From Clavelina lepadiformis (lineage: Eukaryota > Chordata > Ascidiacea > Aplousobranchia > Clavelinidae), in NCBI RefSeq assembly GCF_947623445.1, contig NC_135243.1, positions 22,514,479 to 22,578,478 of the forward strand: a stretch of DNA of 64,000 bases, in the 5' to 3' direction. The notes under the pieces were generated by a model. The model ran no database searches, had not been told where the DNA came from, and saw nothing but the letters and a program-made list of their open reading frames with translations. Of this stretch, positions 1 through 12,085 are shown one piece after another. The stretch's first letter is position 1; each line of letters begins with the position of its first letter. Made by a program: the position numbers and the translations under genes.

Positions 1-1153
1 TTTAATAGATAAAAAAAGTTCTTCTAAATTTACGGCAAACACAGAACAAATAACAAAACAAGTGGCATCAGCAGCATTTCGTTAAGGTTGGCGCCATTCA
101 ATAGGCTGACTGAGGCTGATACGCCGACTGAGGCTTTAAAGCTTGACCTTGCATGGGGCTATTTTTAACTACTTGTCTTGTATTTAACTGGATTCGTCCA
201 AACACGTTTTATTTACTGTAATTATTGCATTTCAACCGTTTAATAAAACCTTTAGCTTCTTTTTTGTGACACACAAAACAATTTTGTGTTCTATTGTCGA
301 TTTACTCAGTGACACTTTTTTTCGAAACTTTCGGTCTGAATAAATCGAACTTGATTAAGTATGCTTCGTGCTTCGACCTGAAACTCGTCTCTATGAACAT
401 TAACCGATTTCTTTACTTTCTTTGTTGAGATTATGTTTTTACTGTCATGTAAGATTTACTTTTATAGAGAAATGCAAGAAACTGTACTGAAATTAGAAGC
501 TGTAGATCAAACTGATGTCATTTTGATCTTTAGATTAGGTTTATCGAAGTAACGTTTGCGTTTGTTACATATACTATAGCGCAAAAAAAAATTTTTGCTG
601 TTTAATTACAGAAGCTGTTAATTGTGGAAAGAAATTACAGATACATACGTAACCGAAAATTCTTGCCTTCTGGTGCCAGGCTGTTTTCTCACATTCACGG
701 TGAATGGCGACATCATCAATAAAACCCAAGAAAGCAATTTATTTCATTAAACAGCCCCCACAATCAAAACCAAACCGACCTCCTTAAATCACTTAACAAC
801 GGATTTTACAGAATGCAAAAGGTGAGGTGCCAAACTATTGATAGGATAAGAGCGCACTAAACGTGAGAGCAACGATAATTAATCGCAGGTAATCAGCTAA
901 AACCAAAACACCGTGAAGTAATCATCGCACATCAAGCAGAAAATTAACGCACCATAAAAACGGTAAAATATAAGATACTATAAATAACACGTGACATATT
1001 TTCGTCACACATATACAGTAAAATTGTTTTGTGCAAGATGGAACATGATGGCAGTTATACAGTTACATCTTATCCATTTTTCGAACAAGTATTACAATCT
1101 CTATAACATGAAATTAACAACAACTGCCAACATTAAAATACAAGCATACAAAT
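1..1153. other. Left flank and 3' flank of XDH copy 1, no gene seen
   Basis: Bases 1-193 are unique to this end of the array and contain nothing I recognise. Bases 194-1153 lie downstream of the XDH stop codon on the minus strand; the only possible polyadenylation hexamer noted is at 738-743 on the minus strand, about 410 bases past the stop, and it is not strong evidence. The equivalent stretches in the other units are 18204-19164 and 36215-37175. Confidence 0.5.
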
Positions 1154-4100
1154 TTATGCTTGGATAGACCATGGGGTCAGTTTCTCTTCATTTGTTGAAT
1201 GTGACGCGTGCTGAAAGCCAAAAATATTGGTTAATCGAGAAATGTCAAGAAGGTGATATTACTATAGTTCTTACAAAATCATTAAATGTGTTCCTATGTT
1301 GAGTTATGATTAAGTTTGCTTTGAACAAACCTGTTTGGTGAAGCGGTCAGCGCAAGACATTCTAATACGTTCTGCTGACGCGGGAGAATCCAGTCGGAAC
1401 TCTCTTGGCAATCCCGAGTCTTCTCTGGCGTAACCAATCGCGTCTTTTATCGCAAAGAGAACCGATGACGCTAAAAAAAGTGGCGGTTCACCGACGGCCT
1501 AAGAATATATGGAAGTATGCAGTTTAAGGTCTTATTAAGTTAATGTACTTCAACTACATTACTGCTAACTGCAAACAGTTGTACCTTCGATGAAAATATT
1601 GCTTGCTTGTTGGATACATCTCTCAGCAAATGTACGTTGAACTCTTTAGGGCAATCCCCGAAACCGGGAATCTTGTAAGTTCCTGGTCCTCTTGTGAGCA
1701 TTTCTCCTTTTGGCGAGTAAAGCGGTTCTTCCAAAGTCATCATTCCATACCCTTGAGTAAAAGCTCCTTCGATCTAAGAACAAATAGTTCTTTTTCTTTC
1801 TAGTCGTCTGAATGTTTCACACACGATATATTTTGACTTAATTTATTGATATCAAAAACATCTTTTAGGTCAGTTATAAATGATAACCAGTACCAGTATT
1901 AAGCTATCACGACAAAATACCTCACCTGTCCAATGTCGATGCTTGGATTAAGACTTCTTCCCAAATCCATGACGATGTCAGTTCTGAGCACGATGTGATC
2001 TCCAGTCAAGCAGTCAATTTCAGCTTCAGACACCGCTGCACCGTATGTAAAGTAACTGAACCGTTTTGATTTTCCAATCTTCCCGCTTTCCCTGTCCCAA
2101 TCCCAAAAGAGATCAGGGATTCTGAAAGGAAAGTTACTAAAATTAAAGGCAGTGAAGAGATAAATAAACAAAAACACGAAAAACTATGAAGTGAAATTAA
2201 AAAGGTAGTTTGACAACCAGCTATATACATCATCCATGAAAAATAACCAGTTGGATCATTAAAATTATAAACTTCTTGATCATTAAACTAATTGTTCACA
2301 TAAGTTAGATTAAATATAGGCCTACAGTTAAGTAGCAAAAAAAATGTAAATAAACTGCAAGTCTTTGATAATTCAAAATATCTCTTTTAACCGTGCAACG
2401 TACATGTATTATATCAACGTTAAGCCTTTATACCTGTAGAATCCAGTTGCAGAAAGGCTGATTTGCTCAAAATAGGCCTTTTCGATTGTTTCATTCCAAC
2501 TTAACTCTGGGTACTTGGACTGAATAGGCTGAAGTCTTGACACGATTACTTCGCATGCATTCTGTTGGAAACAAGTTTTTGTTCTTAAAAACAACCTTGT
2601 TGTGGATTTACTTGTTTCAAAACAAATTATGGGCAGTATTAACAATAATAGATATAACAAATATTAACAATATTATATTTATTGTATGTTATTATTAATC
2701 CGTTTTTTCTTGAAAAAAATGAACTACCAGTACTCTAAATGATCAGCTTTGCACCTTTACAGCCATGCCGTTGGTATCAGAGCTTACACTGGCAGCGGTA
2801 CCAGATGCATTTGGAACGGTGCTGGTGCTTGTTTCAGAAAGATGTATCATTGCATGTGGTACGCCTAAGCAGCGGCTTGCAATCTGTAAATTTAAAGGTC
2901 GTAGTTATTTTTTCAACGCTTAACTTGTGTAGGATATTATAGTATATCAGAATACTAACTTGAATCATTTTCGTGTGTAGCCCCTGTCCCATTTCGGTTC
3001 CTCCATGAGTAACTAGAACTGATCCGTCTCTGTAAACATGCACCAGTGCCCCAGCCTGGTTGAGATAGTTTTCTTCGAAAGAGATGCCAAATTTTGTTGG
3101 AACACACGAAATGCCTCGTTTGCGCCACCTATGTTATAAAAATTGTAAACTGTCACAAACCGTGGTTAAAGAAAAAAAAACGTAACTAAAAGATGAGCAC
3201 TGCTGACATTGAGCAGCTTTGAACACTTTGTTGCAAAAATTTAACCTTCTTTGTTAACCTCATTTTCTTGTTGTAGGTTTTGATCTCTGCTTTTCGTTTG
3301 TCGAAATTTGCACGTTGCATGCATTCTTGCCAGCATCTTCTCACAAAGAAATTGTCAAGCTTTTGAGCAAAGTGAGTTAAATCCCCTTCCTCATACATAT
3401 TCATTGCTCTAATCTGGTTTAAAAACGACAAACAACATTAATGATCAGACGGTTTTGTTACTAAAAAATATCAATTTTTCTTATAACAACAGTATAAAGT
3501 TAGGTTACTGTGCAATTTATGCTATATATCAGGGGTAGCCAAACTGCGGCTCTCGAGCCGCATGCGGCTCTTTGAGCCTTTAATTGCGGCTCTTTAATGA
3601 ATTTGCATTGTTGAATTAGACATGCATTTTCCCGGTCTAGACGAGTTGTTTGATCAGATTATGAAACAATGCGTTCTATCACACGTAGTAACAATGGACT
3701 CATTGTTAGTAATAATCAAATTACACTCCAAAAAGGACATTATTGTACAGAAGTGTGCTAACTTGTACACTGTAGTTAAGTAAACTGTCAGTTTGAAGCT
3801 GTACCTCAGGGTTGACCTAGTTTTAAGTCTTGGTTACGGTTACACTAATAATTGCATAAAGAGTTGGTGAAGCCCAGGTGGAGACTCATAGTATCACCAC
3901 GCAGCACTAATGTTTATCAATAGCTACACTTCGTTGTGAGTGAATAAATTCGTATTTTTTATTGTGTTTGTGTTGCGGCTCTTTTAAAGCTCGAATTGGT
4001 AATATGCGGCTCGAGCAGGAAGCAGGTCTGGCCACCCCTGCTATATATGATGTCATTAACTATGACTGACATTCGATAAAAAAGACTAAAAATGCATAAA

Positions 4101-6611
4101 TACATTTAACATAATGACGTAAGCAAGTCGAATTTTTCACCTTTTCTGGATCCAGTTTTAATACTGCGGCCACTCTAGTGATCCATTCTTCTACAACAAG
4201 CATGCTCTGCGGTCCACCGAATCCACGAAACGCCGTGTTGGACGCAATATTGGTGCGACACATGACGCCTTTAAGGCTAACATTTGGTATTCTAAAATTA
4301 CATGTTATTTCTTTGATAAGTTAACTTAACTTCTGTGCAAGAATTTGGAATTTTGTACCTAATTTTCGCTTAAACGCAAACGCGCATTATACTTAATAAA
4401 CTTCTACATGCAGATATCTATCATAAGTTCAAAAGACCACAGAAAGAATGCCGCACTGAACCGAACAATCGACAAATATTATTAGTTTTAATTCAACCTG
4501 TAACAATTATCCGAGTGGAACAAGGCACGGTCCATCACACCGGAAGAGTTATCCAAAGTGTTTCCGCAGTTTGAGTACAAATTATTCTTTAGAGCTAAAA
4601 TTTTCCCTTCCTGATTAAAACCAACCTATTGAAAAAAGAAACATATTGTTTTTATACAGTATAGGTAAAGAAGCATCAGCAGATAGGTAAAGCATCAATG
4701 TTCAAACACAATGTCTTCAGTTTCGTTCTCTGATGTTGCTTACAGTTTTAAAACCGGAACAAACTAACTTACCTTATATTTAGAAAGGAAGGCATGGCGT
4801 TGTCCAGTTATGAGCATGTCTTCCTGTCTGGTTAGCATACATCTCACTGGCTTTCCGCACCTGCCAAGTTCAGACAAAGCGTGAATTCTTTGGCCACGTC
4901 ATACAAAACTATTATACAAACATTATGGTATTCTTTTCAAATTTTTGTAAACATTAAGAGAGCATTTAACTTGCTTGTTTGCGGCCACAACTACAGGATT
5001 TGAGAGAACGTTGTATCTTGTTTCCTTTCCTCCAAATCCTCCGCCCATCCTTTTTACTCTTACGACTATTTTATTGCATTGGACCCCTAGAGCCCGTGCA
5101 GCCTAACAACACTTATTATACAGTGACATTCCAAATAATCTAAATGAATTTGATGTTTAAGGCAAGACATGATTCAAGGACATAATGTGTATTGTCTGCT
5201 TATCTACGTTGATTTCAAGTAAATGTTAAGATATTAAGTAGAAGTTTGTAGGCAATTAACTATAAAAACTAAAAACTTACTGTATACATATATTTGCGAT
5301 ACATTCCTTGATTATGTTGAATAGTTTCGAACTTATCACTTACATTCAATTGTAGACCTGAGGGATTTTGTGAGGAAGCAAATATTTCCATTTCTCCGTC
5401 CTCTCCCTTCGGCACTGCAAGACATGCTTGCGTTTCCAGGTAGAAATGCTCTTGGCCAGCAATTCTACGAAAATATCGTGGTGAGTTAAAAAAAAATAGA
5501 CAAATTTAATTAAAAATGAGACCAAAATACTTTTCCAGTGTTAATAACGCGATTTTGTATTAATTGCCAGATTAGTTGTCTATACAAATATATGGCAAAT
5601 CAATATACACCATTACATTTTTATTTACCTGCATTTATTTTTTACAAGATTGGTGTCTACAAAAATTTAGATATGAACCAGTCAATGTATACAGTCGAAC
5701 TTCTATTAACCTGCATTCGCCACTAATAACGTGATCACAGGATTCCATCACAGTCTCAGCGTCTCCCTGAATCATTTTGCTGACTGGTTGGAAATAAGAC
5801 TCATGCTCTATTGCTTGCTGTAAAATGGAAGTTTCAGGTAAAATATTAATTAGAATATATTTTGACAATTTCGGTCTCTTGTAATTGTTTTGATCCCAAC
5901 AACCTTTACCTCAATTGTTATTATTCTTGGCGTTATGTCTTCATACTCAACGGTCACTAGTCTGGCTGCCCTTTGCGCATGCGCATTATTATCTGCAACC
6001 ACAGCACCAATGACATGACCCACATAGGTCACCTGAATCAAAGTTTTTCATCACAATTACGTTTTATGTGGCTTCTGGAACAGCTGAGTTGAAAGAAGAG
6101 CGACAGTCACTCAACATAAACACAACATTGATCATTTTACGACAGGTCAATAAAATGTCAAAAAAGCCAAAATAGTAAAATATTCACTTTTTCTTTGGCA
6201 AAAACTTGATCCTGTTTATCAATTCCAACATTATTGGAACCAGGTACGTCACGATAATCTACGTAGGTGACAAAGCCTGGTGTTCCTATTGCTTCGTCAA
6301 TATTAACACCTCGAATGTAGGCATGAGCTCTTGTACTTGTCACCAAGCACAAATACAATTCATCTATTAAAGAGCAAACTTTTGTAAAATATTACGCTGC
6401 TTGTATCCGCTTAGCTTCAAACTATGGCCTACTTTTGAACTAATTGTCGTTTCCAGCAGCCCAAGGAAAGTATTGCAATGTGCAATTTCTTCTTACCAGC
6501 ATAATGTGGAATGTCATCTAAATAAATTGCTTCTCCGGTCACTTGCTTTACAGCTGAAAGATGCTTCATTGGCCTTCCGACGGGATCATCAGCCGGTTGT
6601 TCTGCCGGCAC
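1154..6611 (-). other. XDH: XDH copy 1: molybdopterin (Moco) domains
   Basis: Exons 14-30. DPVGRP and [10 protein letters not shown] open the hammerhead domain, followed by [26 protein letters not shown] and [14 protein letters not shown] carries the catalytic-site Gln, [12 protein letters not shown] the substrate Glu, [11 protein letters not shown] the substrate Arg, [12 protein letters not shown] and SLSATGFYR further Moco-site segments, and [10 protein letters not shown] the base-catalysing Glu. The protein ends in PWSIQA, comparable with the PWSVRV end of the mammalian enzyme. Confidence 0.93.
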
Positions 6612-9600
6612 CTTTCAAGTACGCATAAATATTGAGGAAAGTTTATTGTGGAACATTCAATATCATTTGATATGATGTTTACAGAACTTTACATCTTCAT
6701 ATGTTTGTGTGTTCAAGCGTCCATAATAATCCCCACCCAGAGGAACTTGCGTAGACGTTTCTTCAACTGACAAGACAACCTGCTATTGTCACACAAAGAA
6801 ACTTAGAAAGGAAATTCATTGTAAGATTTATTCAAAACAAAGCAATAATGCCAAATTTACTTTGGATATTCCGTCCTTGATCAAACATTCCTTCACATGG
6901 ACAAAGAACTTAAAGAAAAAACTGGCTGCGAGAGCTTCTCTGTACTCCACCATTCCTCCAGGAGTACTCAGTGTAAGAGGCAAGTCCTCAGCAAGCCATC
7001 TAATTCCATCCTCCTGCAAGCTTTCATCCCATTCCCTAGAGCAAAAAATTCAACTTTTCAATATCTAAATTTAAACATTTACGTTTTTGGTTATTTGTGT
7101 CGATGGTTTTGTATATGACTCGAAATATGTCATTAAAATTTATGGGTGGAAAGATTTTTTAATTCAGCTAATACCTTTCTTTCATGTTTTCCATCATTCC
7201 AGCTGACATGAATGTTGTTGCTGCCATGCCACCAAATGCTGCAACAAACGTTTGGACTTTCCGAGTTTTAGAGTTAAACTTTACCCTCATTGCGACGTTT
7301 ACTATAGATATGTCGTCTTCTCGTCGTTTGGATTGCATGTAGAACTTTAAATATTCGTTCTAATACAAAAGTACGATGATGATATCAACTGTATATACTA
7401 AAGAAGAATGTTAGATTATGTGTGCTTTACAAAAAACGTTTCAAAATGGTTTGCAGATCTCATGAACTATGGCAATGCGAAACACACGGTGAAATACTTT
7501 TGTTGTAAAAGGAAGAGTGATGGACTTTAGAACTTCTCCAGGCATAGCTGCAGTCTTTCTATAACTCGGGAAAAAATCTTGATCCATTTTCAAAGTTCGT
7601 TCACCTCGGGAATGAAGCATGAACTTTGCCTCGCTCTCGCAAGCCATTAGAATGGGGTTAAGGTCAGATATGGGACTTGCTGTCATGACGTTTCCTCCTA
7701 ACACCTAAAAGTGCTTTTATTTACCAGGATATCTTTCTGATTTCTGTTATGCAGAGTGTGTCGAAACAATACTTGCTACATTTTAGCTTGATCCAAATAT
7801 AATGTGCAAGAAATTTCCTTTATGCAAACAGCACGTATAAGAACTCCATTTTCGACCCAGTGTGAGTTCATGTTGTTAGAAAAGTAAGACGTTTGTGCTA
7901 AGTCCTAAAAGTAAAAGTGAGATTACTTACTGCAACATTCCGTATTTGATCTCCAGCAAACCAATGAAGTGCATCAAGGACAGCTTTCATTGGCTGGGTC
8001 TGATAAGCTGGTCTTTCCGTTGTTATTTGCGTCAGTTGGTGACATATTTGCGTCAGCGTACATGAAGCACCGATGGTTACGCCTGTCGTACAAAACACAC
8101 ATTCTAAATGTCCAGTCGAATAAACGTCTATAAAAGGAACCATTTAAACAAGTGTTTACAATCGTAATGTCAACATATGTAACCTTATAAAAAGTTATGG
8201 CGAAGGCTAAAGCTGTTACGTTGTTAGGTTAATCCGTTGCTGACTCCTGACTCAGAAGGCTGCTGTTACAGTTGTAAGCTACCTTCGCTCATATATTAAA
8301 AGTTAAAACACAACCATCTTAGTTTAAGACTTTAATCGAATCATCTGTCCTGTGTGCGCAAGCAAAGCAGAAAGCGAATGGCGTGGTGAAACGAACGTGC
8401 AGTGCAGAAATCAATACATGCTGAGAACGTCCCGAGGGCGCCAACCAGCGACAAACCAAACAAACACCCAACGGTCGCTACAAAGTTAACGCTACTTTGA
8501 AGTGATAAGAATGGAATTCAAGAGGAATACCTTATTGAAAAAAACTTTGTATCAGTTGATAGAAACTTTACCTGTCGCCCTATTCTTCAAAAAATAAAAC
8601 GTACCCTAACAAAGCTATATACTTCAAGTGAGGGGCAAGTCCAAAAACAAGTTGGCCTTAAATCAAAGATTAGTTGTGACTAGTAAATATACTGGTGAAA
8701 GAATTTGTACTAATATGTAGTGGTTAAGCAGTTATTGCTATAAATAAGTGGAAAACACAACCTCATTGCTTAATTGTGACGAGGGTGGCGGTTCTTATTA
8801 CGTCACACTAGAAGAAACAATAGGGATGACTCGGTTTTTTGGATCAAGTATAAATAGAATATTTTCTGGAACAAACAAATAAAGAAGAATAGGTATAACT
8901 ACAACGTACTTATGTGTATAACAGGGACTTTTCCCTTAAATAACCCTAAACTACCTTAGCGTTCGTGTCTAGCCTATATGTACTGGTTAAAGCAAATGCT
9001 AACCGACAGTAGAGTACCGGTACAGTGTAGTCTGGGCTGCTGGCGCTAGCCTAATTCGGTACCGGTAACCGAGGTAAAAACAAGAATGTTTTGCCAGTTT
9101 ATATATGCTTATCTGTGATATTCCTATGCTGAAAATAAAAATTATCTGCTACTAATCACCTACCTATGGAGACGTATTCTATTCACAACGCGTCATCTAG
9201 CCAACTGTACCTGATATAAACCACAGACATCAGATATATTTATGGTATTATGACGTCATAATCACTGGGGTTTTCGTCATAATCAAATTTGCGATACAAT
9301 TTTGGCAATTACTGCTTAACCACTATACATATTAGTACAAATTCTTGACCAGTAGGTTACTGATTAATGTTGTTTGTTTTAAGGCCAAATTATTTTTGGA
9401 TTTTCCCCTCACTTTAACAGAAACCTGTTTCATTGATAGATATGGTCGTCAACTCGTCTACGTAAGCAGGACTAATTATGACAGGATGGTGGTGACCTTT
9501 GACCCAAGTCTCAATTCCGATCTCAGTGTTGCCGACAACGAGATGTGCTCGTGGATATTTTTCCTTCAAATCGGTTAATTGAGCTAATGTGATTGGTCTG

Positions 9601-11454
9601 TACCACGTGACGCGTTCTCCAACAAATTTTATAACCTCCGAAGATTCTTGTTGACTTGCTATCTGTAAACAAATTACCAACTTTTAGTCCTTCAAAGTAA
9701 GTTTTCTTCTCATGATCAGAGAAAATATTAACTTAACATTTTCGGCATCGTTTAGTTTGCTTGAAAATTTTCTTTCAAAAATGTTTTTCATTACTTCAGT
9801 GTTTCAATTATACCTTGTTTAATACAAAATTAATTAATGGGTGCTAATGTAGTGGATAAAATCCAGATCATCATTGAATTAGCTTAAAGTCAGCTAAAAA
9901 ATGCTAAAAGTTCATCCAGCGTTGCCCTCCGAAAAAGAATTATAATCTTAAAAATTTTGATTAATAGTTTTCAATTTTATTCTAAAATTTATAAGGTCCA
10001 ATTAAACAGGTACTGCAGGAAAAATTGTTTACCAATAATTCTGGAGGAAATATTGGTTCCTGGGTTGAGTCATGAGGAGCATATTGACACGGGTTCTTTA
10101 CGTCACTATCTTCAACTTTGACGTCTCCATTTACAACTAGATCTACAAGATATTCATTTATGATGCAACTGATCAAAAGCCATGTTAACTAAGTCAATAT
10201 GAATTGTCATATACTCAACTGTCGCAACCATTTTGCTTGTTTTGGCAACAATTTGCGCCCAAAGGGCAACCCGAAGCGCCTGGTGGTAACGGCTTGGCAA
10301 ATGTGTTAAATGCTAGACAAAACAGAGCCAAGTTTAGACTTCCATAGCATTATATATAGGCCTAATGTAAGTATTTAAAATACTGCAGTAGAAGTCGGTT
10401 AAGTTGGTTATTATTTGGCAAAAAGTGCTGCATCACGTCAGCAAGCTTACCACTCAATATTGGTCGATAACCTGTACATCGACACAGATTTCCTTGAAGT
10501 GACATTTCGATGTCACGTGACGTTGGACCTTCTTTGTTACGTAACAATGTGTACATAGACATAACAATGCCAGGAGTACAAAAACCACATTGCGATCCAT
10601 GAAAATCAGCCAGACGTTCCTGTTTTAGATAGCATAAAATTTTGTTGATTTGAAGTTGATTTATAATTTGCATTTGTACTTTTAGTAAACCACTGAATTT
10701 AACAAAAATTAAATTGTAGGTTAATTGAAGACATACAAGTCATGAATGCATTGCACTTATAACATGACCTGAACTGGGTGAAGCTTTGTTTTTGTGCTTC
10801 CAATCCCTTCTATCGTTGTAACCGCACATTCATGCATTGATACAACAGGTGCTAGGCAGGCATTAACGGAAATGTGACTATAAAATGAAAATAACGCATT
10901 TGCTTTTGTTTAGCGCAAAACAAGACTCATAGACAGTACCATGACAGTTTAGTAGAACGTTTTACATGTATCCAAAAAATTAAACCCTCGCAAACGACAT
11001 ATTGATCGTAACCTACGTAGAAATTAATATAAAACAAGTGTTGCTTCTTACATCGCTTTAGATTATGGTCGAAGACATATCAGTGTAAAAACTTTCAGAA
11101 CTTCCTATCTGTATACTCACATTATTCTTCCTTCATAGCGGCTCCATCTGGACACCATGACAGTGCAAGCTCCACAGCCTCCTTCCCCGCATCCTAGCTT
11201 GGTACCGGTCAATCTAACTAAAATACAACAACAAGAATAAACATTGTAATGTTTTGTCAAAATAAAACCGTATTTTACTTTAAACGTAAACAATTTGGCT
11301 GAAAAAGCTATTGATTCGTACATCCTTTTATGCTTTGTTTTCAAATTTTCATAGTTTAAGTGAGAATTTTTCACTGCAAATTGCGCGATCACTTACGCTT
11401 TGTTCTCAAATAAGTTAAAAGAGAAATTTCAGGATCTGCGCTTTCATCTGTAAC
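1154..11454 (-). CDS. XDH: Xanthine dehydrogenase/oxidase, copy 1 (exon 1 not found)
   Basis: Molybdenum-iron-sulphur flavoenzyme that oxidises hypoxanthine to xanthine and urate in purine breakdown. Exons read 5' to 3' (numbered from 2): 11397-11454, 11121-11217, 10769-10877, 10451-10619, 10229-10312, 10033-10142, 9425-9662, 7931-8082, 7498-7704, 7175-7359, 6861-7035, 6693-6779, 6497-6611, 6188-6363, 5910-6032, 5711-5817, 5344-5464, 4975-5102, 4773-4860, 4498-4625, 4141-4291, 3259-3413, 2960-3128, 2755-2883, 2434-2561, 1926-2121, 1585-1773, 1331-1498, 1154-1210 (stop TAA at 1154-1156). They sum to 3,999 bases in continuous phase, about 1,332 residues, the usual family length. All introns are GT-AG except one GC-AG. 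GGKETR and FRGFGGPQ point to XDH rather than aldehyde oxidase, and VGEPPLF carries the catalytic Glu. The short first exon, expected to end in a VNG(R/K)K-like motif, was not identified. I saw no frameshift or stop in the placed exons. Confidence 0.95.
3530..4040. mobile_element. Non-autonomous hAT element in XDH intron, unit 1
   Basis: A 511-bp element with imperfect terminal inverted repeats (CAGGGGTAGCCAAACTGCGG at the left, GGCCACCCCTG at the right) flanked by an exact 8-bp target duplication CTATATAT (3522-3529 and 4041-4048). The CAGGGGTGG-like ends and 8-bp duplication are typical of hAT. No transposase coding is visible. It lies in the intron between XDH exons 22 and 23 and is present in all three units, so it predates the duplications. 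Confidence 0.92.
8231..8482. mobile_element. Truncated foldback MITE remnant in XDH intron 8, unit 1
   Basis: The stretch matches the centre and right arm of the intact 403-bp element at 50809-51211: shared pieces include CTCAGAAGG, CTTCGCTCATATATTAAAA, GAGGGCGCCAACCAGCGAC and the end CGCTACA. The left inverted-repeat arm is missing. It is an older, decayed member of the same family. Copies lie at about 26243-26494 and 44254-44505. Confidence 0.75.
8626..9414. mobile_element. Long inverted-repeat MITE in XDH intron 8, unit 1
   Basis: About 790 bp bounded by inverted arms of roughly 120 bp: the left arm begins AAGTGAGGGGCAAGTCC and contains TTGGCCTTAAA, TTTGTACTAATATGTA and TGGTTAAGCAGT; the right arm reads the reverse complement of the same series with some mismatches and ends CCCCTCACTT. 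The right end lies only 10 bases from XDH exon 8 (9425). Flanks are TTCA and TTAA, so a decayed TTAA duplication is possible but not convincing. No coding capacity seen. Confidence 0.8.
10451..11454 (-). other. XDH: XDH copy 1: two [2Fe-2S] domains
   Basis: Exons 2-5. The plant-ferredoxin-type cluster shows CGEGGCGAC in exon 3 and the following cysteine in NACLAP (exon 4). The second, helical cluster shows CGFCTPG and [10 protein letters not shown] in exon 5. Together these are the eight cluster cysteines expected in the family. In unit 3 this region is on the diverged side and carries at least four replacements relative to units 1 and 2: Asp to Glu in exon 2, Tyr to Asp in exon 3, Glu to Gly in exon 4, Arg to Ser in exon 5. 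None touches a cluster cysteine. Confidence 0.93.
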
Positions 11455-11741
11455 CTGCAAAAGGGATTTTTAAAGATTTGCTTACACTCTATTTTCCATT
11501 TACGAATTTTAACCTAACACGAGCACATAACAATCTTCAATGTTAGCTGTTAAATTATATTCATTTATAATTAATAGGTTTATCAAAGTATTAGTATTAG
11601 CAAATGACTTGAATAACAATGTATCCATGGGAAAGTGCATTAGCCATTTCGTGTCAATAACGCAGTTTATGATTTTAGGGACAATGTAGCTATGGTTGCC
11701 AAATAATTTGATAAAGTACCCACACAAAGCATATACTAAGT

Positions 11742-12085
11742 CAGGGCTTCTGAAACATTTTTGTTGTGTGACCCCATTTTAGAAAAGAAATTTCTGTGCG
11801 ACCTCTTGATGGGTGGCCTACATGTTAATGATATTAAAACAATAAACGTCCCATCACAAATATCAAGTGCTATTTTTGTCTATGGCGACATCATGCAAAC
11901 GCAAACAATTTATGAAATTAGCTGTTCAGTAAATCATTAACAAATGAACTGCGTAATGGAAAAGGAAAAGCAAAAAAAATACCAAAAAACAATTCAACTT
12001 ATGAAAGTTGAATTTGTTTCAGGATCCAAAAAATACATTTTGCGACCTCAAATTTTAGACACGACCCATAGTTTGAGAAGCCTTG
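11742..12085. mobile_element. Short hAT-type MITE upstream of XDH, unit 1
   Basis: 344 bp with inverted ends CAGGGCTTCTGAAAC and GTTTGAGAAGCCTTG, flanked by an imperfect 8-bp duplication TACTAAGT (11734-11741) and TGCTAAGT (12086-12093). The GTGTGACCCC subterminal sequence recurs near the other end as GCGACCTCAAA-like sequence. No coding capacity seen. The plus-strand open frame 11944-12240 runs across its right end and is not taken as a gene. Confidence 0.82.

Larger units (their letters stand above)
7175..10142 (-). other. XDH: XDH copy 1: FAD-binding domain
   Basis: Exons 7-11. [10 protein letters not shown] (exon 7) precedes the domain. [11 protein letters not shown] (exon 8) is the FAD pyrophosphate loop, [13 protein letters not shown] (exon 9) and [15 protein letters not shown] (exon 10) follow, and SKRREDDIS (exon 11) lies in the C-terminal part of the flavoprotein domain. 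The large 1.3 kb intron between exons 8 and 9 (8083-9424) holds two transposon-derived sequences. Exon 11 uses an acceptor at 7360-7361 that is missing in units 2 and 3. Confidence 0.92.

Noticed and set aside
5280..5343. Extension of XDH exon 18 through the open frame to 5280
   Set aside because: A consensus donor at 5338-5343 (minus strand GTAAGT) gives exactly the family length between SSQN and ALGV; the extra frame has no homology.
6401..7118. Plus-strand open frames of 68-75 codons
   Set aside because: They lie opposite conserved XDH exons (6497-6611 and 6861-7035) and are reverse-strand shadows.
9345..9578. 77-codon plus-strand open frame
   Set aside because: It overlaps XDH exon 8 on the other strand and the arm of an inverted-repeat MITE; no independent support.
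1540..11392. Treating each short minus-strand open frame as a separate small gene
   Set aside because: Their conserved parts are consecutive exons of one XDH gene: splice sites and phases join them, and the ends of the frames are intron read-through.
1154..11454. Aldehyde oxidase instead of XDH
   Set aside because: The substrate-site motifs GGKETR and FRGFGGPQ carry the Glu and Arg typical of xanthine dehydrogenase, not the replacements typical of aldehyde oxidases.
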